Positions 36,509 through 46,183 of a DNA stretch of 64,000 nucleotides are shown one piece after another. A program made the translations under genes and the position numbers. The stretch spans positions 186,001 to 250,000 of the forward strand of contig CAVOZC010000002.1 in NCBI GenBank assembly GCA_963700865.1, given 5' to 3'. Position 1 is the stretch's first letter; every line of letters begins with the position of its first letter. The notes under the pieces are model-generated. The model was not told where the DNA came from and searched no databases. It was given only the letters and a program-made list of their open reading frames with translations. The stretch comes from CAVOGJ01 sp963700865 (GTDB lineage Bacteria > Planctomycetota > Planctomycetia > Pirellulales > Pirellulaceae).

Positions 36509-37789
36509 ATGACCACCACCAGTGAGCCGCCGTCGGACGACTCGCACGCGCAGGAGCGACCCTGCCGTGTCCTGGTGGTCGGCCAGACCCCTCCTCCGTA
36601 TCACGGGCAAAGCATCATGCTGGAGCGTCTGATACAGGGAAATCTGGCGGGAGTCGAACTGCATCACGTGCGTTTGGCCTTTTCAAAATCGATGGATGAC
36701 GTGGGACGGTTTCAATGGGGCAAGGTGTTCCATCTGCTGGGCGTCCTGGGGCGGATGGTAGCGGCACGCGTGGCGGGCGGCGTCAATATCCTCTATTATC
36801 CGCCGGCCGGCCCCCAGCGCGTCCCTATGTGGCGCGACCTCTTGCTGCTGATCGCGACCCGCTGGATGTTTCGAAAGACGATCTTTCACATGCACGCGGG
36901 TGGCATCTCGTCGCTGCACGAACAATTATCCCCGCCGGTCCGCTGGCTCTTTCGCCGCGCCTATTTTTATCCAGACGCCGTGGTCCGCATGTCCGACCGG
37001 ACACCTGACGATGCCCGGGGGCTGCGGGCCCGCGCGGAGTTCCTGGTACCCAACTGCGCCGACGACGAATGGGAAACGTACCGGGGGCTGCGGGAGGTCC
37101 GCGGCAGCGAAGCAGGTCGGCCGGCCGCGGCGCCGCTGCGGCTGCTTTACCTGGGCACCGTGTGCGAAACCAAGGGAATCCTGGACCTGCTCGCGGCGTG
37201 TCGACGATTGGCCCAGGGGGGCACCCCTTTTGAATTGCATATCGTCGGCAGTTTTCAACCGGCTGCATTTCAGGCGAAACTTCGCCAGCAGCTGGCAGAC
37301 CTTGACCTGCAACCGCACGTCGTGATCCATGGACAGCTGACGGGGCGGGACAAATTCATGACGTTCGCCCAGGCGGATGTCTTCTGCATGCCGACGTTCT
37401 ATGAAAATGAGGCCTTCCCGTGCGTGCTGCTGGAAGCGATGTCGTTCGGACTGCCGGTCGTGGCCACCCGTTGGCGGGGCATCCCGTCGATCGTTGACCA
37501 TGGCGTCACCGGATGGCTGGTGGCACCCCATGACGTGGAGGGGCTGACCGCAAGGCTGGAAGAATTGGCGCGGGAACCGGCCTTGCGGGAACGAATGGGG
37601 GCCGCCGGGCGGGCACGGTTCGTTCGTGAGTACACGGTGCAGCAGCATCTCGACCAGATGCGTCGTGTGTTTCTGGCGGTCGCCGGCGAAGGACCGAGTC
37701 CGCACCCGGTCGCGTTGGCCGATTCGTTGAACGGCGCTCCGGCGTCACCGACGGTCCCGGAAACGCGGTGCCAAGGAGCGACGAAGTGA
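36509..37789 (+). CDS. Glycosyltransferase family 4 protein
   Basis: 426 residues with a GT-B fold. The N-domain starts CRVLVVGQTPPPYHGQSIML, a frequent GT4 opening. The C-domain gives LRLLYLGTVCETKGILDLLA (linker and first Rossmann strand), VVIHGQLTGRDKFMTFAQAD and the donor-binding EAFPCVLLEAMSFGLPVVAT, including the E-x7-E motif (first Glu in ENEAFP, second in LLEAM). GIPSIVDHGVTGWLVAPHD completes the nucleotide-sugar site. It should be a retaining sugar transferase of the exopolysaccharide repeat unit. The tail after residue 400 is low complexity. Confidence 0.9.
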   Translation: MTTTSEPPSDDSHAQERPCRVLVVGQTPPPYHGQSIMLERLIQGNLAGVELHHVRLAFSKSMDDVGRFQWGKVFHLLGVLGRMVAARVAGGVNILYYPPAGPQRVPMWRDLLLLIATRWMFRKTIFHMHAGGISSLHEQLSPPVRWLFRRAYFYPDAVVRMSDRTPDDARGLRARAEFLVPNCADDEWETYRGLREVRGSEAGRPAAAPLRLLYLGTVCETKGILDLLAACRRLAQGGTPFELHIVGSFQPAAFQAKLRQQLADLDLQPHVVIHGQLTGRDKFMTFAQADVFCMPTFYENEAFPCVLLEAMSFGLPVVATRWRGIPSIVDHGVTGWLVAPHDVEGLTARLEELAREPALRERMGAAGRARFVREYTVQQHLDQMRRVFLAVAGEGPSPHPVALADSLNGAPASPTVPETRCQGATK

Positions 37790-37928
37790 CGGGAAGCGCG
37801 AAGAGTGGGGAAGTACCTCGGCCGCCGAAAGCGTACGATCGGCCGATGACGGTACTTCGGAACGCCAAATCCATACACCAGCCAATACGAACGTGGTTTA
37901 CGTTAACCACGAGGAGCAGCAAGAGAAC

Positions 37929-39009
37929 ATGAGTGTCGCCATCATCACGGGGTCCGCCGGTCTGATCGGATCGGAAGCGGTGGAATATTTCGCGGAGCGG
38001 GGCATGGATGTCGTGGGGATCGACAACGACATGCGGCGCACGTTTTTTGGCGACGAGGCATCGACCGGCTGGAACCGCGATCGGTTGATTGAGCAGTTGG
38101 GGCCTCGCTACACGCATCTGGACATAGACATTCGCGACCAGGACGCGATCGGGGCGTTGTTTCGCAAGTACGGCCGCGACATTGATCTCATCCTCCACAC
38201 GGCGGCACAGCCCTCACATGATTGGGCGGCTCGCGATCCGCACACCGACTTTTCGGTCAATGCCACGGGCACCCTGAATCTGCTCCAGGCGACGCGTACC
38301 TCGGCGCCCGAAAGTGTCTTTATCTTCACGTCGACGAATAAGGTATACGGGGACGCGCCCAATCGATTGCCTCTGACCGAACAGGCAACGCGATGGGAAA
38401 TCGACCCGGACCATACCTACGCGAACGGCATTCGAGAGGACATGTCGATTGATCAGTGCATGCACAGCTTGTTCGGCGCATCGAAGGTGGCCGCGGACAT
38501 CCTGGTGCAGGAGTATGGAAGATACTTCGAAATGAAGACCGCCTGCTTTCGCGGCGGCTGTCTGACAGGGCCGGGGCACTCAGGAACACAATTACATGGC
38601 TTCTTATCATATCTAATGAAGTGCGCGATGACCGGCACGAAATACACCGTCTTTGGCTATCAGGGCAAGCAGGTCCGCGACAACATCCACAGCCACGATC
38701 TCGTGCGGGCGTTTGACGTGTTTCTCGCCCAGCCGCGCGTGCGGAGCGGTATACAACATCGGGGGAGGGCGGCACAGCAATTGTTCGATGCTGGAGGCGA
38801 TTGCCCTGTGCGAACAGATCAGCGGTCAAATGCTCCGTTGGGAGTATGCCGACGACAACCGGGCGGGTGATCACGTCTGGTGGATCAGCGACATCAGCCG
38901 GTTCCAGCAAGACTATCCCGACTGGCAGCTCCACTACGACGTACCTCGGATTCTGCAGGAGATTCACGATCAAAATGTCGATCGCTGGGCGAAGGTCGCG
39001 ACACCATGA
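37929..39009 (+). CDS. NAD-dependent sugar epimerase (CDP-paratose/tyvelose 2-epimerase-like), frameshifted
   Basis: The ATG at 37929 gives VAIITGSAGLIGSEAVEYF, the Rossmann GxxGxxG of extended short-chain dehydrogenases. STNKVYGDAPNRLPL and HSLFGASKVAADILVQEYG (SK pair, with Phe in the tyrosine position as read in this subfamily) resemble RfbE-type 2-epimerases. TACFRGGCLTGPGHSGTQLH and VFGYQGKQVRDNIHSHDLV are subfamily blocks. One extra C near 38742 shifts the frame; AVYNIGGGRHSNCSMLEAI and the C-terminus continue in the next frame to 39009 (restored 359 residues). It would supply an epimerised nucleotide sugar to the operon. The stop overlaps the next start (ATGA). Confidence 0.88.
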
Positions 39010-39812
39010 TTGAGCGGGGAAAACACAACGTGCTGGGCGTCCTGGTCGACGCGGTGGATTATGAAGCGGCCGTGGAAGCGATTGCCCGCGCGGCTCGCGA
39101 GGGCCGCGGCCTGTCGGTGACGGCGCTAGCGGTTCACGGCGTCATGACGGGCGTGCAGGATACGACTCACCGCCACCGTTTGAATCGATTCGACCTGGTG
39201 TGTCCGGATGGCCAACCGGTGCGGTGGGCCCTCAATCGGCTGCATGGCGCGGCGCTGCCCGATCGAGTCTACGGCCCGACGCTGATGCTGAAAACATGCG
39301 AGCGGGCCGAGCAGGATGGCTTGCCAATCTTCCTCTTCGGCGCGGACCTTGAAATGCTTGCAGCGCTGAGTGCCGGGCTGCTCCGCCGGTTTCCCCGCCT
39401 GCGCATCGCGGGGCAGCGAGCGTCCAAGTTTCGGCAGTTGACTCGCGCCGAACGAGATGACTTGATCAACGAGGTGCGAGCCAGCGGCGCGCGGATCACC
39501 TTCGTGGGACTCGGCTGTCCTCGGCAAGAGGTATTCGTCTACGAGTGTTGTCAGGACCTGCGGATGCCTTGCCTGGCGGTGGGAGCCGCCTTTGCCTTTC
39601 ATGCGGGCTTATTGCCACAGGCCCCGCCCTGGATGCAACGCGCGGGATTGGAATGGCTGTTCCGGCTGATCCAGGAGCCGCGGCGACTGTGGCGGCGCTA
39701 CTTGTTGCTCAACCCGGCGTACGCGACGCTCTTGGGGTTGCAGTGGTGCGGCTGGCGACGGCCCAGTACGGACGACACCCACCCTCCGGCAGCCGAGTGC
39801 CTGTATGGTTAG
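39006..39812 (+). CDS. WecG/TagA/CpsF family glycosyltransferase (GT26)
   Basis: 268 residues. VLGVLVDAVDYEAAVEAI starts the domain. The central LNRFDLVCPDGQPVRWALN with LPDRVYGPTLMLKTCERA contains the conserved Asp-Gly and RVxGxDLM-like blocks. LFGADLEMLAAL, ITFVGLGCPRQEVFV and CLAVGAAFAFHAGLLPQAPPW with RAGLEWLFRLIQEPRRLWRR are the GT26 C-terminal signatures. These enzymes add the second sugar to a lipid-linked primer. No priming phosphoglycosyltransferase is present in the window, so it must lie elsewhere. Last gene of the operon; it overlaps the converging unknown gene by 4 bp. Confidence 0.93.
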   Translation: MIERGKHNVLGVLVDAVDYEAAVEAIARAAREGRGLSVTALAVHGVMTGVQDTTHRHRLNRFDLVCPDGQPVRWALNRLHGAALPDRVYGPTLMLKTCERAEQDGLPIFLFGADLEMLAALSAGLLRRFPRLRIAGQRASKFRQLTRAERDDLINEVRASGARITFVGLGCPRQEVFVYECCQDLRMPCLAVGAAFAFHAGLLPQAPPWMQRAGLEWLFRLIQEPRRLWRRYLLLNPAYATLLGLQWCGWRRPSTDDTHPPAAECLYG

Positions 39813-40201
39813 CGTCGGCGGGGCAGAGCCAGACTGCCCAGAAAGAAAGGGTGGTCGAGGGTGGCTTCTTTCCCCTTGGGAAGAAAAGCGCACAAGCGGA
39901 CGCACCAGTGAATCTGCAGAATGCCGCCGTTGTAGCTGAGCGGGCTGTTGGGGAGCGGCGTTGAAAAGCTGCGCAACTGCCGCAGGTCCCCGTCGTCGCC
40001 TTCTCCCGCCACACGACGTTCAAAGTAGTGAACGCCCATGTCCTCATCTCCCTTGCCATCGGTGTACCAGAGAACCGAAGCCTCGACGGCCTGGACTTCG
40101 CCTCGATCGACGGCATCGATCTGATAGTCGCAGCGCAAGGTATCGCCCGGTTGATATGCGGGAAGGTGATCAAACAGCTGGATGCTTAACAGTGGTTCCA
40201 T
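39809..40201 (-). CDS. Conserved hypothetical beta-rich protein
   Basis: 130 residues, no signal peptide. The sequence alternates strands (LSIQLFDHLPAYQPGDTLRC, QAVEASVLWYTDGKGDEDMG) in an arrestin- or Ig-like manner and ends in basic PRRR. I do not recognise a named family. It follows a membrane protein gene by 12 bp on the same strand, so the two probably work together. The upstream protein ends with a similar beta-rich region (RWNLIVQGELEKGGHFEREF), which strengthens the pairing. Confidence 0.6.
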   Translation of the reverse strand: MEPLLSIQLFDHLPAYQPGDTLRCDYQIDAVDRGEVQAVEASVLWYTDGKGDEDMGVHYFERRVAGEGDDGDLRQLRSFSTPLPNSPLSYNGGILQIHWCVRLCAFLPKGKEATLDHPFFLGSLALPRRR

Positions 40202-40213
40202 CGCAAGCCCGCG

Positions 40214-41257
40214 CTAGTCACGCTCTTCATGGCCGGCCACCGGAAAGACGACGATGGGAAATTCCCGCTCGAAATGTCCGCCTTTTTCCAGTTCGCCTTG
40301 CACGATCAGATTCCAGCGAATCGAATTACTCTTGGCCTGAAACGAGTGCATCACGTCTTTGGCGAGCACCATTTCGCCTTGATGCACGAAGGGAGCGCCA
40401 GGGACGACCTCCGTGGGCACGCACTGTAGCACTTTCTGCATGGAAACGCGACGCTTCTCGATGCGGACGTCGGTACCTTCGCGAAACGTGGCCGACTCGT
40501 CACACGACAGCATCAGCTTGAGCGACCGCAACGACATGCGGCCAGCCTGAACCAGGCACAGGTCGTAACGTCTGCCCGGATAGAACGGCAGGTCCGAAAC
40601 TTCGACGCTGGTCGGCCCGATTCGCACCGCCTCAGAGAGGGTTTGCAGAAAAAACCAGGTCAATTTGACCGCTCCATACGTGAGAGGGATCAGTAGCAGC
40701 AGCAGCAGCCAAGGCGTGCGCTCCGCAACCACGCCGTTCAGGAGCACGACGATCAGTCCGGCGATTAGTCCATTGACCATCAAGCTCAAGGTACCGATCG
40801 CCAGCAGGCTCCAGGTGGGCGAAGTCGAGCAGGGCAAACGGTAGCGGAGTCGGACCCCGGGGCTGTCGAATAGCGTCTCGCCGCGTGGAATCGCCGGATA
40901 GTCATTGGGCAGGGGCAAGCCGCCGCTGAGCGGGTCGAGATCGGCCGCGCGGCCGGCGATCGCCGTGCGTCGTTCGGCCGAGGTCCGCGCATGGACCACG
41001 GTCCAGATCAGTCCGCCCGTGCCGGTCAATACCAACGAGGCCAGCACAACCACGCTCAGCCACAGCCCGGAACCAGTATTCAGTGAGGAGAGTCCTGGAA
41101 TGGCGATCAGCCTGGATGTGACAAGACCAATCAGAGCCGCCGAACCGCCCAACATGAGTCCGGCGAACAGGGCGCCCTCTCCGACACTGCCGGCGACCTG
41201 TGAGCCCGTCCGCCGATGCCCTCGCTTTTTCTGCCAGGGAATGAATCTTCGGCCCAA
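40214..41257 (-). CDS. Unknown four-helix membrane protein
   Basis: 347 residues from a TTG at 41257, with GGAG about 9 nt upstream; no ATG or GTG is available before the in-frame stop. Two hydrophobic pairs lie at about 30-88 and 150-205 (GTLSLMVNGLIAGLIVVLL, PWLLLLLLIPLTYGAVKLTW). Between them is a loop with LFDSPGVRLRYRLP. The C-terminal 140 residues are soluble and beta-rich (GPTSVEVSDLPFYPGRRYDL, LMLSCDESATFREGTD). No function can be assigned. It is probably co-transcribed with the 130-residue gene that follows. Confidence 0.62.
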   Translation of the reverse strand: MGRRFIPWQKKRGHRRTGSQVAGSVGEGALFAGLMLGGSAALIGLVTSRLIAIPGLSSLNTGSGLWLSVVVLASLVLTGTGGLIWTVVHARTSAERRTAIAGRAADLDPLSGGLPLPNDYPAIPRGETLFDSPGVRLRYRLPCSTSPTWSLLAIGTLSLMVNGLIAGLIVVLLNGVVAERTPWLLLLLLIPLTYGAVKLTWFFLQTLSEAVRIGPTSVEVSDLPFYPGRRYDLCLVQAGRMSLRSLKLMLSCDESATFREGTDVRIEKRRVSMQKVLQCVPTEVVPGAPFVHQGEMVLAKDVMHSFQAKSNSIRWNLIVQGELEKGGHFEREFPIVVFPVAGHEERD

Positions 41258-41390
41258 AACAGTTGGCTCCGTGGCTCGCTTCCAAAAACTGCCGCTGTGT
41301 CACCTGGTAAGCGAAACAGATCGTCCCGTTACGATAAGTGGAACCCTGGGGAACGACAAGCCGGATGCGGGGAGGGGAGCGGCCGGGCGG

Positions 41391-43142
41391 CTATCCGGAG
41401 GCGGGCGCCGCCGGCATCCGGGGGACACCGATCAGCTTCTTTAACTGCGACCAGCCTCGGGTATTGGCCACATCGGCCGCCGCCAGGCCGGCTCGGCGAG
41501 CCTGCAGCACCCCATAGCGCAGGACATCCAGCCCCTCGGTACTGTGGGCGTCCGTGCTGATCACGATCGGAATGCCGTGCTGCCGAGCCGCCGCGCAGTA
41601 GACATCATTGAGATCCAGACGCGCGGGATTCGCATTCAGTTCTAGCAGCTTGCCGTGCCGGCAGGCCGCGGCAAAGACGGCCTCCAGGTCGACATCATAC
41701 GCCTCACGCTTATTCAAGATACGACCCGTGGGGTGGGCGATCGCCGACACATGAGGATGTTCTAAGGCACGCAGCAGCCGGGCGGTGATTTGGGCGCGGG
41801 GTTGCTTCTGACCGTAGTGGATGCTGGCCAGCACCCAATCGGCTTCGGCCAGTACATCCTCGGGCAAATCCATGTCTCCATCCTCAAGGATATCGCACTC
41901 GATCCCCTTCAGCACCCGGATGTCATGCTCCCCGGCTTCATTGATCCGATCGATATCGGTCCACTGTTTTCGCAGCCGAGCAGCATCCAGGCCGTTGGCC
42001 ATGCTGACACGCTGGGAGTGATCCGTGATGGCGATATAGCGAAGTCCTCGAGCCGCCGCGGCGGCGATCATTTCCCGCAAGGACGACTTGCCGTCGGTCG
42101 CCGTGGTGTGCATGTGGAGGTCACCCCGCAAGTCGTCGAGCGTCACAAGTTCGGGCAGCCCGCCTTGCGCGGCCCAGACAAACTCTTGGCGATTTTCACG
42201 CAGTTCGGGTGGGAACCAGGGCAGGCCCACGGCCGCATAGACTTCTTCCTCGGTTGCGCCCGCCACCAGCTCCTCGGTCTTCGCGTCATATACCCCATAC
42301 TCGTTGACGCGCAGTCCCTTCTGTTTCGCCAAACCGCGGACCACGACATTGTGCTCCTTTGACCCGGTAAAGTACTGCAGGGCCGCGCCGAACGAGGCCC
42401 GCGGAACGACCCGCAAATCGACCTGTAAGCCCATATCCACCCGCACCGACATTTTTGTCTCTCCACGCAGCATCACTTCCCGCACGCGGTCACAGCCGGC
42501 GAAATGATCCATGACGGTGGCAGGCTCCGTCGAAGAGACCAGGATATCGAGATCGCCCACCGTTTCCTTGCCTCGACGATAACTGCCAGCCAGTTCCAGC
42601 TGGTCAATGGCGGGGCACGCCTGCAGCTGCCCGCGAAGTTCGCTGGCCAGCTCGTCGGCTTTCGCCCAATAGACGCGATCGCCGGCGGTGGCGGCGAAGG
42701 GAATCCCGTCCAGAATGGCCTGCTCCGTTTTGGCTCCGAAACCCTTCAGGCCGCGCACGCGTTTGGCGAGACAGGCTTCCTGCAACTGGTCCAGCGTGTC
42801 AATATGCAGTTCCCGGTGGAGCGTCGCGGCTTTCTTGGGACCCAATCCTGGAATCCGCAGCAGGGTCAGCACCGAGGGCGGCACTTCCGCCAGCAATTCC
42901 TCCAAGAGGGAGAGTTTGCCGCTCTCGATGAGTTCCACACACTTCGCGGCCAGATCCTTGCCGATGCCAGGTATCGCCGTGAGGTCGGCCTGGTCGGCGA
43001 CGAGCGTGGCGACTGATTCGGACAGGTCGCGGAGGGTGCGAGCGCCGTTCCGGTAGGCCCGCAGGCGAAACGGATTCGCTCCCTGGAACTCGAGAAGGTC
43101 GGCGATCTGGTCGAAGGCGTCGGCGATTTGTCCGTTGGTCAT
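41391..43142 (-). CDS. polX: DNA polymerase/3'-5' exonuclease PolX
   Basis: 583 residues. A DNA-binding HhH region comes first (DLTAIPGIGKDLAAKCVELI, LLRIPGLGPKKAATLHRELH). Then the family X polymerase: ELAGSYRRGKETVGDLDILV with the DxD metal pair, VDLRVVPRASFGAALQYFTG carrying the third Asp, and GLRVNEYGVYD. The C-terminal PHP domain shows DLHMHTTATDG, AITDHSQRVSMANGLD, GIECDILEDG, IHYGQKQPR, AIAHPTGRIL and VISTDAHSTEG, so the exonuclease metal ligands are complete. It is a base-excision or gap-filling repair enzyme. It follows the TGS GTPase by 14 bp. Confidence 0.97.
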   Translation of the reverse strand: MTNGQIADAFDQIADLLEFQGANPFRLRAYRNGARTLRDLSESVATLVADQADLTAIPGIGKDLAAKCVELIESGKLSLLEELLAEVPPSVLTLLRIPGLGPKKAATLHRELHIDTLDQLQEACLAKRVRGLKGFGAKTEQAILDGIPFAATAGDRVYWAKADELASELRGQLQACPAIDQLELAGSYRRGKETVGDLDILVSSTEPATVMDHFAGCDRVREVMLRGETKMSVRVDMGLQVDLRVVPRASFGAALQYFTGSKEHNVVVRGLAKQKGLRVNEYGVYDAKTEELVAGATEEEVYAAVGLPWFPPELRENRQEFVWAAQGGLPELVTLDDLRGDLHMHTTATDGKSSLREMIAAAAARGLRYIAITDHSQRVSMANGLDAARLRKQWTDIDRINEAGEHDIRVLKGIECDILEDGDMDLPEDVLAEADWVLASIHYGQKQPRAQITARLLRALEHPHVSAIAHPTGRILNKREAYDVDLEAVFAAACRHGKLLELNANPARLDLNDVYCAAARQHGIPIVISTDAHSTEGLDVLRYGVLQARRAGLAAADVANTRGWSQLKKLIGVPRMPAAPASG

Positions 43143-43156
43143 GGTGGTTCGTTTCG

Positions 43157-44149
43157 TCAGATGTGGAGTTCCACGACGTCTTTGTCGTGGACGACATAGT
43201 CCGACTTCACCGTGGTGGCATCATGGACCTGGCTGCCCCATACGCGAGCGAACTTGAGCTTTTCGGCAAAATCGCGGTGGACCAGCGCGGCCACGTCCCC
43301 CAGCGTGTCACCTTGCCGCACGGTAAACGGTTGGGCATAGTCGGCCGCTTTCTCTTGGGGAGATTTCGTATACACCCGCACGATGCGTAACTGCCGAAAG
43401 ATGGCCGTTTGTAACTCGTCGATCCCCTCCCGTGTCAATGACGACACGCGAAAGACATCGAGGTCGGGGATTTTCGATTCCTGAAAAAGTTCCCAACGAA
43501 GTGCCGCCTCGTCGACGTCACATTTATTCAGGATGAGGAATGCCATGGTGTAGGAGAGGCCGATATCGTTCTCATCGAGATAGGAACGGCGACCGATTCG
43601 CGTCTTGGTCTGTTGCAGCCGAGCAAGTACCTGCTGGCATTGTTCCCAACCATCGTCGCTTGCCATGTCAACCATGAGCAGCACCAGGTCGGCACCCCGA
43701 ATCAGTCCCTGCGTATCGGAATCAAACACGTCGGATGTAACGGGCGGAGTATCGATCAATTGAAAGGCAATATCCTCGAACGGCATCATTGCGGGGGCCG
43801 GCTCGCGGGTTGTAAACGGATACTCGGCGACCGCCGGTTCCGCGCGGGTCGTGGCGCGGACGAACTGACTCTTGCCAGCATTCGGACCGCCGAGCAGCAC
43901 GATGCGGGCAGCCCCTTGATGGGGTAGCCGCAGCCCGGGCCCCTTTTTCCTGGACGACCGGGCCGTTTCGCAGTCCTTCTTCGTCTGGCTGATCTTTTGT
44001 TTGAGATCCGCCTGCAGACGATCGGTGCCCTTATGCTTGGGGAGTTCGCGGAGCATCTCCTGCAAGCATCGCAGTTCATCGTCCGGCGTAGTCGCCTGGC
44101 GATACGCCTGTTCGGCCTTGAGATATTGTGGCGTCAGATTGGCGGGCAT
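43157..44149 (-). CDS. TGS-domain GTPase (Obg/DRG-related)
   Basis: 330 residues from the ATG at 44149. An N-terminal helical region (YLKAEQAYRQATTPDDELR, TDRLQADLKQKISQTKK) precedes the G domain: G1 LLGGPNAGKSQFV, G2-region TTREPAPAMM, G3 IDTPPVTSDV, and G4 LILNKCDVDE. The C-terminal TGS domain starts YAQPFTVRQGDTLGDVAALV and ends DVVELHI. The G3 box reads DTPP instead of DxxG. DRG-like GTPases act around ribosomes, and the exact role here is unknown. It is encoded just upstream of polX on the same strand. Confidence 0.87.
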   Translation of the reverse strand: MPANLTPQYLKAEQAYRQATTPDDELRCLQEMLRELPKHKGTDRLQADLKQKISQTKKDCETARSSRKKGPGLRLPHQGAARIVLLGGPNAGKSQFVRATTRAEPAVAEYPFTTREPAPAMMPFEDIAFQLIDTPPVTSDVFDSDTQGLIRGADLVLLMVDMASDDGWEQCQQVLARLQQTKTRIGRRSYLDENDIGLSYTMAFLILNKCDVDEAALRWELFQESKIPDLDVFRVSSLTREGIDELQTAIFRQLRIVRVYTKSPQEKAADYAQPFTVRQGDTLGDVAALVHRDFAEKLKFARVWGSQVHDATTVKSDYVVHDKDVVELHI

Positions 44150-44320
44150 GACGAGCGCAGCAAGATGGGAAAATGGCCAGCGGCGAATCCGTGCAGCATA
44201 CGGCACAACCGCGGACGATAAAAGAACGCGCCCGCTCCACTCGTCTACCTCACCACCGGGCGACGGGAATAGTCGGCGGCGATCGAACGGCGGGGGATTT
44301 CAACCGGCATCGGCTGGATG

Positions 44321-45379
44321 TCAAAGCCAATCCCACCGAGGGAGCGCAGGTTTCAGCCCCGGCTGACCACCAATCGTCTGGCTCGTCTGCCGCGCGGCAT
44401 AGTTTTCCATCACTTTCAGAACGCGGGGATCGATCTCGATCTTGCCATCCTGTCGCGGCGAGCCGACCGAGGCAAAACTGCCGACCGTCACAATGCTCTC
44501 GCTGCGGTCATGAAATTCGTAGGCTTCCACACCCCGCTCGCGGAGAAGTTCGGTCAGCCGATGCGCCTTTTCGGCAGCCTGCATCAAGCGATGCTCCATG
44601 CGGCCGGTCTCTTCCACCTCCTTAACCTGCTTCGGATCGATAATCACACTTCCACGAAACGTGGCTACCTTGACCGAGTAACGAGTTGGGCAGTCGAGCA
44701 AGCTATACTGCACGCCTCGGTTCATTTCCTCGACAAACGAGTCGATGCCGGCCGGCGTGAAATACTCCTGCGGCAGAAGCGGATTCCGTGTGACAAAGGC
44801 CTGGCTAAGTGGACCACGCCGCGCCTCCTTGGTAGCACTCGTAAGCTGTCGATACCAACTCCGCAGACCAGCAAACCGCAAGGAACTTTGCTTCTGTTCC
44901 ACTAATCGCTGATGAATGCACGTCGGCTCGCATTCCTTGATCGCCTTCAACGTGGCTTGTAGCTGCGGATCATCGACACTGTGAAAGTCACCGACGAGGA
45001 CTGCGTATTCAGTAAACCCAATTTGTTGGCGATATCGCATCTTCTTCGGTTCGCCGTACTTGTCGAATCCGCGCCCTTCCACTGGATCGGTGAAATCAAA
45101 CTCCTCCGTGTAGAGATAGGCGGACCACTTGAAGCGTTTGCGGAACTCCAGCACCAATTGCCGCGCCTCGGTCTCCGCCGTTTGGCCGGCGAATGAAGCC
45201 GCCATGATCATCCAAGGGCCATTGGACTCGGCCAGCACGTAATCCCTGGACGGATCCGCTTCGACCGTTCGGTACGAGGCAAACCTGGAAAGGGGTTTTC
45301 GCTGCGCCGTCGCGGTCGTCACCACCGCGAGAACGACCCAGGCGAACATGATCCAATGGCGCCGACTTGGAGAGAACAT
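44321..45379 (-). CDS. Secreted protein with two SPOR-like domains
   Basis: 352 residues. The signal peptide is MFSPSRRHWIMFAWVVLAVV, ending TTATAQ. Two stretches look like SPOR folds (short beta, helix, beta). One is WMIMAASFAGQTAETEARQL, followed by VLEFRKRF. The other is YSVKVATFRGS, followed later by AEKAHRLTELLRERGVEAYE and SIVTVGSF. SPOR domains bind denuded peptidoglycan in other bacteria; many planctomycetes have little peptidoglycan, so the ligand here is open. The call rests on pattern only. It stands 171 bp upstream of the GTPase gene on the same strand. Confidence 0.6.
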   Translation of the reverse strand: MFSPSRRHWIMFAWVVLAVVTTATAQRKPLSRFASYRTVEADPSRDYVLAESNGPWMIMAASFAGQTAETEARQLVLEFRKRFKWSAYLYTEEFDFTDPVEGRGFDKYGEPKKMRYRQQIGFTEYAVLVGDFHSVDDPQLQATLKAIKECEPTCIHQRLVEQKQSSLRFAGLRSWYRQLTSATKEARRGPLSQAFVTRNPLLPQEYFTPAGIDSFVEEMNRGVQYSLLDCPTRYSVKVATFRGSVIIDPKQVKEVEETGRMEHRLMQAAEKAHRLTELLRERGVEAYEFHDRSESIVTVGSFASVGSPRQDGKIEIDPRVLKVMENYAARQTSQTIGGQPGLKPALPRWDWL

Positions 45380-45624
45380 GCGAGGCTCCTAGCTTCGTTC
45401 CAGCCGACTCCGCTTCCGTGCAGAGTCTTTGCAATCGGGGGCGGGGAAGTCTAGCAGAGGCCCCTCGGCGTGGCCAGACGGATCGCGTCGCTCGTCCGCG
45501 TCGGCCCGATCAGGCCATACGGCGATCCTGGAAGGCCGTTTCGCCCACGCTTCAACGGACCACAGTACGGACCCCACCGAGGAAGGGCCGGTGCCGGGCA
45601 CGGACGGGTGCGTGGGACGAGCCC
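45380..45624. other. Intergenic region
   Basis: 245 bp between clpS and the SPOR-like gene, both on the minus strand. It must contain the promoter of the latter. No gene or strong structure was seen. Confidence 0.4.
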
Positions 45625-45990
45625 CTAGACCGTCAGCGGCTCGATGGTTGATAGCATCGACCCCAGGCAACTGGCGATCAGCCGGTCTCGGCCATAGGCG
45701 TGAATCTGCTGCCGCTTCAGTTCGGCATGCTCGCGCGTCGTCGTCAGACAGACGGCCCGACCCTCCCGATCGACGCTACGCGCAATCCGCAAGCCATGCT
45801 CGCGCGAGTGGCCAAAGAGTTCGGCCATCATCCGCACCACGTATTCGTAGCTGTGATCGTCGTCGTCCCACAACAACACCTGGTACCGCGGCTGCCGTCG
45901 GGGCAAGCCACCCACGCGTCGTCGTAAGTCCAGGTCCAATTGACGCGCTACCGTACATTCCGATTCCACCACGTGTGCCTCCGGCATCAT
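45625..45990 (-). CDS. clpS: ATP-dependent Clp protease adaptor ClpS
   Basis: 121 residues from the ATG at 45990; a TTG at 45996 is also in frame. After a variable N-terminus, YQVLLWDDDDHSYEYVVRMM gives the strand and the N-degron pocket, with DDDD where most ClpS have NDD. ELFGHSREHGLRIARSVDRE and GRAVCLTTTREHAELKRQQI follow as in the family, where AExK is conserved. ClpS delivers N-end-rule substrates to ClpA or ClpC. Divergent from serS. A small GGTGGC/GCCACC hairpin (46011-46027) lies between the two starts. Confidence 0.88.
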   Translation of the reverse strand: MMPEAHVVESECTVARQLDLDLRRRVGGLPRRQPRYQVLLWDDDDHSYEYVVRMMAELFGHSREHGLRIARSVDREGRAVCLTTTREHAELKRQQIHAYGRDRLIASCLGSMLSTIEPLTV

Positions 45991-46183
45991 GCTCAATCAA
46001 CCACTTCCGCGGTGGCCGCCAGCCACCGGCCACAGTATATTGTTCTCGCGTCACGGAAGGAATCCGTCGAAATTCACTTCCTGGTCAGGATCACTCGCCA
46101 GCTTTGACCGCAGTGATGTCCAAGTCTGCCTGAACTCACCTGTTCGCCTATTCTCCAAAGACACCAAGCCGGCCACCTGACTC

